Shown here in pieces: positions 44,291 to 54,582 of a stretch of 64,000 bases of DNA (the first letter of the stretch is position 1; each line of letters begins with the position of its first letter). The stretch comes from Litsea cubeba (Eukaryota > Streptophyta > Magnoliopsida > Laurales > Lauraceae): assembly GCA_012931725.1 (NCBI GenBank), contig CM022949.1:66729679-66793678 (forward strand), read 5' to 3'. The notes beneath the pieces were generated by a model, which was not told where the DNA came from, did no database searches, and saw only the letters and a program-made list of their open reading frames with translations. The position numbers and the translations under genes were made by a program.

Positions 44291-45464
44291 CCCCCTCTCC
44301 GTCAATGTGGGGTCCAGACGAGGCGTCTCCGGCGATGTGCCCAACCTGGATCTGAAATTGACCCCAAAAAACCGGTCTTCTTCTTCCCCAAACAGAATTG
44401 CGTTCTTCTCTGCTATCTGGCGGGCGGGCCGGACCTAACCCAAACTGACTGAAGTCTGGACCTGACTTGGCCCAGAACTTCATCTCTTTCGATTCGATTT
44501 CTGTTCTCTGCTACATGGAACAGAGAACGCAGTGCCGAGTCACTTTTGCGGTTGTCTTCCGCGGCGACGAGCCCAAGTCTCATCATTTGTTACAAACCCA
44601 AAACATCAGATCAAAACTCCTTAACAACTAAGCTGCATTAACTTTGCAATGCACCTTTTGAATCCCTACGTTTATACCCTTCATTTTCTGGAACTAGACC
44701 TTCACACAAAATAGCATCCAACTGACAAGATACTCAAAAATCCCTTCGCTGGAATTTAGCCACCTCAAGGAAGAGGATTGTTTGTAGTATCCATTGGATG
44801 AAGTGAAGTCAACAGAAAGAAAAATTAAAAGGTCTCGAGGATGTGCAAAGAATGGTGAAGAAAAATATATGAGGAGACTAGTTTTGGCGACGACGGCGAG
44901 GATGACAGTCTCCGGCGACGGCTGCGATCGTGCAGCGATGGGACAGAGGCGTGATGGTTGCGGCGGTTTCAGCAAATCACAAAATCCAAACTGCTGTCCT
45001 GTGATATTTGCGTTCTTTGGAGATGGCGAGCCGACGATGACTGCTGCGACTTCCTTCTTCTCCGGTTCCGGCGAACCAGAACCTAAAGAACAAACTGAGG
45101 GAATCCCTAGATCAAAGCCGATCCCTGCTATCTGCTTCTTCAAGGTCTCCCCAGAACAAAAATCCTTGATCAGTGTGGCCCACTGAGATCAGAACTGATC
45201 TCTCTTTTCTGCAACGAAGACAACGTTCAGCAATTTGACGGTGCTCGATCTGGAAAACGCCACTCTAATAGAAGAGGGATAATACAAATTTTGAAATTTA
45301 AAATTTCAAAATTTGATGCCTAAAACGTTTGAAAGGGTAAATCAGTCATCAAAAATGTATCCATGGACCTCTCGCCGCAATATGTCCAGCTGCATGGACC
45401 ATAGGCCTTAAAAAGTATTTCCTTGGACTGGAGCCTGGATACATTCACTTATAGGGACCTTTCG
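44291..45464. other. Unrecognised GC-richer stretch between two repeat modules
   Basis: This is more GC-rich than its flanks, with open frames on both strands (44794-45186 plus, 130 codons; 45143-44694 minus, 149 codons). Neither resembles a known protein, and the two overlap as mirror frames, so I do not call either a gene. Segments such as GACCTGACTTGGCCCAGAAC (44460-44479) are echoed near 46,636-46,665 after the second module, so part of the stretch belongs to the duplicated unit. Confidence 0.4.
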
Positions 45465-46520
45465 CTAATTTTGCCTTTTTATAAAGGGGCATTCAGGGAC
45501 AGGTCCCTGAACATTTCACTTTATTGCCTTAGATCCACAATTTCTTTTCATAGTGTGATAGGTCCTTTTTTCAAATTTGAAGACCTAAAATGTTTAATTT
45601 ACCCTTTCTTCAAAATCATATCCCTCGATTAGTGGGATATCTCATTAATAATGGTCAAATACCATTTAATTGACCACAATTAATGAAATCCCATTAATAA
45701 GATTTTCAAATAAGTTTTAAAAAACATAATTTTTTTTCAAAAGAACACAAATAACTTTTAAAAAATGCAATAAATTTAAAAAAGAACTCAAATAAATTTA
45801 AAAAGATACAAATAAATTTCAAAAGATCCAAATAAATTTCAAAGGACACAAATAAATTTCAAAAGATCCAAATAAAATTCAAAAATATAAATAAATTTGA
45901 AAAGACGAAAATAAATTTCAAAAGACGTAAATAAAATTTCAAAAAAAATGAAATAATTTTAAAAAACGTAATAAATTTCAAAAGAATGAAGATAAATTTA
46001 AAAAGACGCAAACAAATTTCAAAAGATCCAAATAAATTTCAAAAAATGGAAATGAATTTAAAAAAGACGTAAATAAATTTCAAAAGACACAAATACATTT
46101 CAAAAACATAAATAAAATTTAAAAACGCAAATAAATTTTAAAAACCGCAAATATATTTGCCCAAACTACGACAAACCAATTTTCCAAATTTTAGAAAATT
46201 TTTCCAAAAACTCAAGTATGTTTTCCAAACCTATAAATTTATAACAACGCAAATAAACTTCAAAAGACACAAATAAAATGAAAAAAAATGCAAATAGATT
46301 TAAATAAATATAAATAAATTTTTCAAAAAAATCAGATAGATTTTCCATAAATTCAGATAGATTTGTAAAAAAACTTAGATAAATTGGCTAAAAACAAAGA
46401 AAGATTTGCTAGAACTCAGATAAATTTGCCAGAAACTCAAATAAATTTGTTAAATACTCAGATAAATTTGTTAGAAACTCAGATAAATTTTTTTAAACTT
46501 AGATAAATTTTTCAAAAATG
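45465..46520. repeat. AT-rich repeat module, copy 2
   Basis: Direct repeat of 43385-44290 with the same order: GGTCCCTGAACATTTCACTT opening, GGTCCTTTTTTCAAATTTGA segment, then AAATAAATTTCAAAAGA-type units, ending in CAGATAAATTTG-type units. The arrays differ in unit number and detail. The start-to-start distance is about 2.08 kb. Confidence 0.8.
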
Positions 46521-46678
46521 ATATAACAACCATGTTGCCTTCTTTCTTTGGCGATGGCATAGCACCGTCGACTACATTCGGATCTCACGGTGGGGTCTAG
46601 CAGAAAAAACAACCCAACTTCTGAAACGGGTCAAGTCGAACCTGACCTGGAACCAACCCGGAACTGCTTAGAGCCCAT

Positions 46679-46897
46679 GCCCACCTTCTTCTTCTTCTTC
46701 TCCCGTTCTGGTTCTACAACAAGAACCAAAATACACTGCTGCCAGTAGAGGTCCTCTTCCTCTCCAGTCAAGGCACGCGGCAACTGCAGCGACCCTCCTT
46801 CTCCGTCGACGCGCAGTGGCAGCGGCAGCGGCCCACCTTCTTCTTCTTCTCCCATTCTGGTTCTACAACAAGAACCAGAAGACACCGCTGCCAGTAG
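46679..46897. repeat. Short direct duplication next to the Tat element
   Basis: Two copies (46679-46749 and 46831-46897) of a CT-rich segment ending GGTTCTACAACAAGAACCA and CTGCCAGTAG. The second copy stops exactly where the Tat LTR-like repeat begins. GGTTCTACAACAAGAACC is itself a near palindrome. Confidence 0.7.
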
Positions 46898-47727
46898 TGA
46901 TGGACAGCGCTTCAATCGCTCGGTTCTATCGAAATCGGTGGACGTGGGAGTCCGTTTGGGTCCGACCCTGTCGTAACCGGGGGGCAGAGGTGTGCATCAA
47001 TATTTTTTTGTGTGGGTGTGCCAGATTTTCTATTTTACTTGGAATTGCAAGTGGTGATCCGGAGATCAACCTTCGCAAGTAAAACGGAAATCAACTTCTT
47101 TCAAGTTTTCCATTGCACATATATTTAATAAAAGAGACATTTTTCTTGATTTTCTGTGAAAGGAGATTTTTTGGCATTTATAGCCGATTTTGGCGTTTAT
47201 AGCTGATTTTTGGCATTTATAGTCGATTTTACAATTCTTATCAATAATGAAAGAAAAGAGTTGTGATTTTTGTCTCTTTTGGAAAAAATACAAACTACAA
47301 TGAAAAGCAAGAAAAGGAGGATCTAACTTCTCAGGAGATTGTGGGGGACTCGTTCAGATTGACGGTCGCAAGCTATATGTGGACTTCGCCATCATCCATG
47401 CAGATGAGAATAGAGGATGCTCTTGATTCGCTTGGCTTGGCTGTAACCTCAGGATTTTAGAGGGCAAAGACCTAAAGGAGGTCCTATGTCCAATAAAAAA
47501 CTAAGTAGACGGGCTGAAAAGCCACGTCTAAGCCATTGGAGGCAGAAGGAGAAGGCAAAGACCTTGGGAGGGGGTACCCCCCAAGTGACTTTTGTCACCT
47601 TGTAGCGGTGGTCGGTGTAGAACTTCCGCAGAGTCTTCTCTCTTTCTTTCTCTTAGATTTCTGATACCTTTTTCTGTCTGAATTTCCGGATTATCTTTAG
47701 TCTCCCCAGAATGCTTGGGGTTGTCTC

Positions 47728-47737
47728 CTATTTATAG
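47728..47737 (-). promoter_or_regulatory. TATA box in the Tat LTR-like repeat
   Basis: On the minus strand CTATAAATAG, conserved in the other copy at 61200-61209. Its position would put the RNA start near 47,700. Confidence 0.55.
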
Positions 47738-48679
47738 GCTCTTGGTAGCCATTTAGGAGAGTTTATGGGCTTTTATTGTCATTAAGCCACATAATGGGAG
47801 GAGTTACAGGATTTAATTCCTTTATTTTGTAACTCCTTTTCCTTGGCTTCTGATTGGCCGGTGGAGATTGAGGGCATTTAATTGCCTTTAATCGTCATGA
47901 TGGGAGGAGTTTTATAGGTTAAATGCCATTAATCAATTGACTTGTAACTCTCGGATGCTTGCTTCTGATTGGGCCGTCCAAAAAAATGAATTAATGAATG
48001 CAATAAAGCTAGTCAATTAATCGCATTAAGTGGTTGCCAAGCAGTTGAAGAATCGCGGGCCGTGCCACGTCTTTTGGGATTCTTTTGGCAATGATCATCG
48101 ATGGATCTTCATGTAGATCGACATCGGATGACCATGTAACTTCAGGTATTGGTTGCCAACAGCGGGTCGGTGCCATCTGTCCTGTCGATTTCTTGATCGG
48201 TCGGGTAGAAAGTACACTTTTTTTGGTTGACCCGTTGGCGATCAATGTTGATTTTGATACTCGTGATGATTGACCTGTGATATTGACGGATGTCAAAAAG
48301 GATTTGGTGTCTCAAAAGTATGAATTTTGGAAAATCCCAAGGGTCGGACGCTTCAAATCGCGAAAAATGATGAAAAACGGGGCTTCCGGGGTCCTCCCGG
48401 CGATCCCGGGCTCCATGGTCGCCGGCGACCATGGGCCAGGGTCGCAGGGGCCTGCGGCCCTGGGGGGTTTTCCCCCCTTTTGTCCCGTTTTGCGTCCGTT
48501 TTTTATGTTTTTCGATTCTTTTTTCTTCTATATTTTTTCTTGACATTTTGATCATTTATTGGCCTGATTTCCTTGTAGAAAACTTGATGAAAATCTTTGC
48601 ATTTTGGATTGCAAACTTCCCAATTTTCCAGGAAAGCCGAAGACTTTGTCGCGCAGAAATACCGATTTTCCGTCAGAAG

Positions 48680-49330
48680 CTGAAACTGGGACAAACGATG
48701 TCGGAATGACCTAAAATCTAGGGTGAAGCCTCTTGAGCAATAAATAAGACCAACCATAGGCTTTTGTTTGAGTTTTGAAGCCGTCTGGGGTCCTATCACC
48801 AGTAGACTTATTTTTGTCGCGATGAAGGTGTTGCGGCTTGATGTGCGGTCAACCGATGTCCGATTGACTTGAAATTTGACAGGGAACCTATCGGAGTCAT
48901 TTTAAGATGATCCATAGGCTCTGTCTTGGAAACCATAGTCCCGGGGAGCTTCGCCGCCGAGAGGCCTGATTTGGCTTTCGAGCGTCAAAGTCTGGTCAAA
49001 TGTTGTCGAAATGACCTGAAATTTGACGTGTAGCCCTTTGTAAGCATTTTGAAGCCGTCCATGTGCTCTATCTGATGAGTGATGGCCTCGGTGGTTCTCG
49101 CCACCGAGAGGATTGATTTAGCTGTTAAAGGGTTGATGTAGGGTCAAACGTTGTCGGTTTGACTTGGAACTCGACGTGGAGCCTTTTGAATGTATTTTGA
49201 GACCATCCATCGGCTCTGATCGAAGATTTGGTGTCTCCGATGCTTTCGCCGTCGGGAGCTCCTTTTCAGCTGCTGGAGAAGCAAAGTTAGGCCAAATGAT
49301 TTTGAAATGGCCCGAAACTTCTTGTGTACT
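48680..49330. repeat. Diverged ~150-bp subrepeats in the LTR-like repeat
   Basis: Five units share GGTCAAA.G.TGTC, GACTTGAAATTTGACG-type and CCAT..GGCTCTG wording, starting near 48690, 48845, 49005, 49140 and 49285. The other LTR-like copy has only three (near 62220, 62375 and 62525), so about 300 bp were lost or gained by unequal exchange. Confidence 0.7.
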
Positions 49331-49485
49331 CCTCTTTTGGCTGTCTTGAAGGATCTTGCAGTTTTTGTTTGATTCTGACAAGATTTGATTTTTTGGAAGT
49401 AGCATTGCCTATTTATGGCAGGCTGCGACTTCATGTAGTTTTCTGGATTTTGAAGAAGCAAAGTGACCCATTTTTGGTGTCAACA

Positions 49486-49500
49486 AATGCCCCCTCGAGG
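49486..49500 (-). other. Candidate polypurine tract of the Tat element
   Basis: On the minus strand CCTCGAGGGGGCATT precedes TGTTGACACC. The same arrangement is at 62721-62735. Confidence 0.55.
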
Positions 49501-49699
49501 TGCAGTGACGAGTTGCTTAACTTTTGTAGTCGATGTGCCTCGAAGAGATTTTTGAAGGAGAGCTTGTGACTTGACCAAGACTTTTTTAGCAATCTTTCTT
49601 TTGGTATTTGTAGCCTTTTGAGCTTCTAGGGGAATTTTATGGTAGTGAAAGGGATCACGTACCATCTTGAGGCAAAGTTTTGAAGATGACATCAGGGAT

Positions 49700-49935
49700 G
49701 TGGATTTGGGTTTTGACCTTGTGACCTAACAGGCTGTATGTGGCAGGTTAGGGGGTCGGGTTTGGTTTTGACCGTGTGACCCAACAAGCTGTATGTGGAA
49801 TGTTGGAGGGTCGATTTTGGTTTTGATCTTGTGACCTAACAGGTTGTATGTGGTAAGTTAGGGGATCAGGTTTTGGTTTTTGGTTTTGGTCTTGTGACCT
49901 AACAAGCTGTATGTGGCAAGTTAGGGGACCAGGAT
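49700..49935. repeat. Four ~60-bp tandem units next to the Tat LTR
   Basis: Each unit contains TTGTGACCTAACAGGCTGTA or close variants, then TGTGGCA.GTTAGGGG. A second array of four is at 62940-63165. No function is evident. Confidence 0.8.
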
Positions 49936-50263
49936 TTGGTTTGTATTTTTGTGGAATGTCAATTTCAAGATTTTGGCTCAATTTGGTATATGAGGCTGGA
50001 TGGTTTGATTTTTGGAAGCTCATGGGGCTTGGAATTCTTTTTTTGTATGGTCCAATCAACTCAAAAAGAGGCATGGAACCATTTTTGTATGCTCTTGGTA
50101 AGAGGGATTTCTCTTTGACTAAAAGCCTAATTTTTTTTTTTTAGTGCCTAGGTGGTCAAACCTGGCTCATATGGGCTAACCCATGGGACCTTAAGCTTTT
50201 GAAATGGCTTAGATCTCATATGGTGTTATTTTTGTAAAGAATATATAAAAATATCTCCTTTGA

Positions 50264-50475
50264 ATAGAGAATATCTAAGAATATCTTTACTTGGAGAGAA
50301 TATCTCATGTTCCCTTTATTTTGGGAGAGAATATCTCAAGATATCTTTCTTTGGGAGAGAATATCTCAAATCTCCTATCTTTTGGGAGAAAATCTCTCAT
50401 TGATTTCTTTTTGGGAGAGAATCCCTCAAGATATCTTTCTTTTGAGAAAGAATATTTCTAATTTCTTTCTTTTGG
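50264..50475 (+). promoter_or_regulatory. Tandem ~30-bp units with GAGAATATCTC boxes upstream of the antisense gene
   Basis: About seven units follow each other, each with GGGAGAGAATATCTC and a TTTCTTTTGG-type tail. The box GAGAATATCTC is nearly palindromic. The array ends about 60 bp before the TATA box of the antisense gene, where a regulatory array would be expected. The role is inferred from position only. Confidence 0.5.
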
Positions 50476-50536
50476 TAAGGTTACTAATTAGTAACACTTA
50501 CCTCTTTCTTCTTTCCTTCTTTGGTTTGCTCTCTTC

Positions 50537-50543
50537 TATAAAA
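50537..50543 (+). promoter_or_regulatory. TATA box of the antisense gene
   Basis: TATAAAA lies 129 bp before the ATG at 50666 and is followed by a CT-rich leader with CTTCTTCTTC stretches, as in many plant 5' UTRs. Confidence 0.6.
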
Positions 50544-51386
50544 GTAAGGAGGAGGTTGGATCTCTTGCTCTTATTGCTTTCTTTTGCAACAATCCCAAGA
50601 GGGCTTCAAGACCAAGAGTTCTTCTTCTTCAAGATCTTCAAGACTTTTCTTCTTCTTCTCCATCAATGGCTTCAAGTAAGTTCTCTTTTTCAAGAAAACT
50701 CCATTGTAGGAAATAGGATGATAAAAAGTTCTTTTTTTTTGTTTCTTTCTTCTTTTTTTCTTTTCTTTTTCACGTGTTCTCTTCTCTTTTTTTTTTACAC
50801 ATTTTTTCTTTTCTTTTTTTTATGCTTTCTTTTTTTTTCATGTTTTTTTTTCTTTTTGTGTACGGATCTGTCCGTACGGCCACGTGGCCTGTGGGCCACA
50901 GCCTGTGGGCCAGCCCCCTTTTTTTGTTTTCTTTCTCTCTCTTTTTTTTTAGAAAGTTTCTTTTTTTTTCTCATCATGATAATGTATTTTTTTTTGGCAA
51001 ACCAAGATGTTCATGCATGCATGTGATAGCATACCTGAAAGTTTTTGCAAATTTGGGAATTTGAAGCTCGCAGCGATGTTGAGCCCTTCCTGATTTTGTG
51101 GAGACTTTGAGGTTTCGAAAGTTTGGAGTTTCGGAGCTCGCAGCAATGTTGATCCCATCTTCAAGCTTTCTATTTCTTTCGAAGTAGTTCATTTTCTTCG
51201 GAATTGCCCCGGAATCATGTCAAAATTTCGCCAGATTTTCCTTTAGCGAAATCCTGTTATTTTGATGATTGATCTTTTTCTTTTCCATCCTTTACAGGTG
51301 GTTCCTCCAGAACGAACAAGGGTAAAGAGCCAGCTACAAGCGTACCTCGTCGATCTGTTAGATCTTCTAATCCGGCCGTTCAGCAG

Positions 51387-54300
51387 TGTGAGAACCCGAC
51401 CCCAGATTTCCTGGTTTAGCATGGTTTTAATCGTGGATTTATTTTCTCAGTGGGTTTACCGGTTGTTTGATCGAATTTCTGAGTTTGATTAATTTTCTTT
51501 GGTTTTGGAAGCCAGTGAACCTAGACAGTGACCGTAGGGTCCTATTTGTTTTGTGTGGTCATTTTAGAGAGATTCTCTTTGATTTCTAAAAATTCTCATT
51601 TCAGCTTCGTTTGACTAATCTCGTCATTCCTTACAACTTTCGCGTTCACTCCGTACCCATTTGAAACTCCGAAAATCAGTTTTTCCAGCCCTGGGGGCAA
51701 AATCAGTCCTTTCACATTGAATCTAGACCCAAATTTTGAGATCTTAGAACCTTGCCAAATATATACTTTTTGGAAACTAGATTTTATAAGAAACATTTCC
51801 ATCTTCTTGGTCGATCGCATCTGAGGCCCATAAATAGATGTCTTAATACTTGAATCCATTGTTTTGATCCCTTTGACCAAACAGTTGACTTTTTCTGTGG
51901 ACCCCGGAAGTATGTCAATATTACCCTTGTTAGGAAGATAATTTTTTTTCGGACACTTTTCATGTTTTAAGTTTCTTGATCCGATATCTAGAAAGCCTCC
52001 TAATCTCAATTTGCAAGTTTTAAGTGTTTTTAGTGTGGTGGGGCCCACACCCACCCATTATAAGTACCCATCTCCTCTCCCTCTTCTCTCCCAATCGTCC
52101 CGTGCTGGAATGGAGGATTTTCCACCCCCTTTCTTCTTCCCTTGTTTTCTTCCTCACAAATCACCATCAAGCCTTGCTCAAATCAAGAGAAGACCTTCAC
52201 CAATCTTATTCACCTCGTCAAGAGCTTTCAATTGGTACCATTTTTAGAAGGATTCATCAACTTCGAATTTCTCTTTGAGCTAACCTTGCTTATTTGAAGA
52301 CTTTCTAGGCAAGTGATTCTCTCCATCTCCTAGATTTGTGTTTTCCTAGCCCATGAGACTCTCCATCTCCATTATTGAAAGCTTTCTCTTTGTATTTCTT
52401 GGTTTTGACATTTTAGGGTTTGTATTTGGGGGTTTTGTGTAGATTTGGTGTCTTGGCTTGGAGAGGTGTTAGTGGCTTGATTTTCTTAGCATTGGACCTA
52501 AGGCAAATGGATGAAACGATTCTTATGTGTCTATTATGTTTTACGTAAAACTTTGATTTATCTTCATTGATAGTTTTAATGGTTTAACATGCTTAATAGT
52601 TTGATCCTAATGATGATTTGATGAGTTGAGGAGGTCAAGAAAGGGCCCAAATACTCATGGAGTTTTGTTTGGAAGAAGGGGAAAGAAATGAAATGGATAG
52701 GGATTGGACAAAAGAGGAATCCAACCAAATAGGCTGAGATTCGCCGCTGTCCGATCGATCGGACTGTGAATAACTGAGAGCATTTCAGGACCGATCGATC
52801 GGCCAATGAGTCCGATCGATCGGACTGAAATGAAAAGAGCTGCAAAAAGGGGATTATTGGACCGTTTTCCAGACTCACTTCAAACCCATATTCAAGTCCA
52901 ATTCAGCCCTATCCCTTTTCTTCTTATTTGAAGCCATTGGACTTGTAATGATGCATAGAAGCCCATGAAAGATTTGGGTAAATTGTGATGTGATGTAGTA
53001 GGAAGGTATTGTTTGGAGCCCCAATGCTATGTAAGGACTTGTAAGGCGTTGTATGAAGTCCGGAGGAAGGAGAAACCTCATCATGGAGATTCGGTGAGGA
53101 TTTCTAAATTGGTCAATGTGCATAAGGACTCGGAATGTCTCTAATTCCTAAATAGTACCAATTTATATCGTGACCGACATACGGGACCCTATTCACACTG
53201 ACTCAATTCTGGGAACCTCATTGTCTAGCCCGAAAATATATGAGAAACCAGTCTTATTCGATTTTCAACCAAACTCTTATTTCAAATTTGAAACCCATGT
53301 GATATGACTAGATTGTCTCGAGAATATTAAAAGTGACGTGTTTAGCTTTTTGCTAACCTGTATATGTCAACCTGATGTGAATATGTATTTGTGCCTATTG
53401 GCACCCCATTCCTTTACTATGCATTTGATTTGATTTCTCGTATTTGACCTATGAGTCGACACCACTGAGCTTGGACAACCTTGTCGGTTTGATCCACCGA
53501 CTTGGAGATCCTTCCCCTCCCGATAGTCAACTGCAGTCTGGAACCCGCAGAGTTTTTACTCGGTTCGCTACCGTGGTCTCGCAGAGTATATATATATGTA
53601 TATTATAGTATCTTATCATTGTTCCTCCTCACCTTGTGTGACTGAGGTCAATAATCCCGTAGGGTATGTGCTCTCTTCACTTTAGTGAGAGAGGATTTAG
53701 CTTTGTGTGGTTGCCATCTTGACAGTTCCCGATCCTTGATACCCTTACTGTTTTAAATATACATGCTTCATACATGCTTTAAATGAAACACCGATTTGTA
53801 AATGTTTAGATCTTGTACATGTTTTAAATAAATTATCGATTTGTCAAATATCCATGTTTTACACCCGTTTCAAATGAATACATGTTTTACTAAATATTCA
53901 TGTTTTATACATGCTTTAAAGGAATACATGTCTTGTCAAATATTCATGTTTTATACCCGTTTTTATATGAATACAGAATTTTGTCAAATACCATGATTTA
54001 TCATATGTTTTATTTTTCAGCACTTGTATTATCTTTTCACCCACCTGCCAGACCGTTGTGTCTGACCCACTACTTTGGTACTCAGGTTTAGATATCTAGC
54101 CTGACCAAAGTGTACTTGTTGGCTTTGGAGCCATGAGCTTGCAAGTTATTTTGTCGGCTATGTCGTGTAGATATTGATCTTGACATCGGAGCTACGTCAC
54201 ATATGGGGTAGTGATTATTAGCTTGTTTTTGTATGGCTTTGATTAGCCCGTTTATTGGGATTGTAATTAATGCACATCGTTATTGTAACTTGAATTATAT

Positions 54301-54582
54301 GGGAATATAATATCCAGATACTGTCAGCTCTGTATTTTGTTATAATGGTTTGTTACAGTCTGATATGTTCATTGATAAGATAATTATATGCTCGGGTTGA
54401 GTGCGACACGGAATCCGATGGCCACGGACTTCGGGTCGCAACGCCACTAAAGCTTCCGCAAAAATATTCAAGAGTGTGTTGAAACATATTATCCTCACAC
54501 AGGCGGATCTTGGGAGAAACATAAATCATCACTAAACTCCCAACCAATTTCTCACGGCCCCTCGGGATTGGGGTCGTGACAA
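51387..54582. repeat. Solo LTR (3.2 kb), second copy, in exon 2 of the antisense gene
   Basis: The segment begins TGTGAGAACCCGACCCC and ends GGGGTCGTGACA. It is flanked by the exact duplication AGCAG (51382-51386 and 54583-54587), and removing it restores the antisense reading frame. It is homologous to 15242-18247 through most of its length, most clearly near 52610-52910. The 53760-54010 region has several ATACATGTTTTA-type short repeats not obvious in the other copy. No coding capacity; open frames inside are not recognisable. Confidence 0.87.
52750..52824. repeat. Triple palindrome cluster in the solo LTR (copy 2)
   Basis: TCCGATCGATCGGA at 52750-52763, CCGATCGATCGG at 52791-52802 and TCCGATCGATCGGA at 52811-52824. 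Box spacing equals that in copy 1 (16615-16689), although the surrounding LTR has diverged. Confidence 0.92.

Larger units (their letters stand above)
46898..49485 (-). repeat. LTR-like repeat of the Tat element (3' copy)
   Basis: This 2588-bp copy has TG...CA ends on the minus strand (TGTTGACACC...GTCCATCA). It contains a TATA box at 47728-47737, three GGCATTTATAGCC-type units near 47175-47225, one GC-rich unit (48385-48470) and five diverged ~150-bp subrepeats (about 48680-49330). It is homologous throughout to 60358-62720. Open frames in it have no recognisable product. Confidence 0.65.

Noticed and set aside
44694..45186. Protein-coding gene on either strand (130 or 149 codons)
   Set aside because: The two frames are mirror images in GC-richer DNA, show no known domain, and have no clear splice or promoter context.
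48142..49461. Genes in the many open frames of the Tat LTR-like repeats
   Set aside because: The frames differ between the two copies, overlap on both strands and match no protein; they arise from GC-rich and tandem-repeat sequence.
50307..51026. 239-codon plus-strand gene
   Set aside because: The frame reads the 30-bp array and T-rich sequence as low-complexity Phe/Leu text, and it overlaps exon 1 and intron 1 of the antisense gene.
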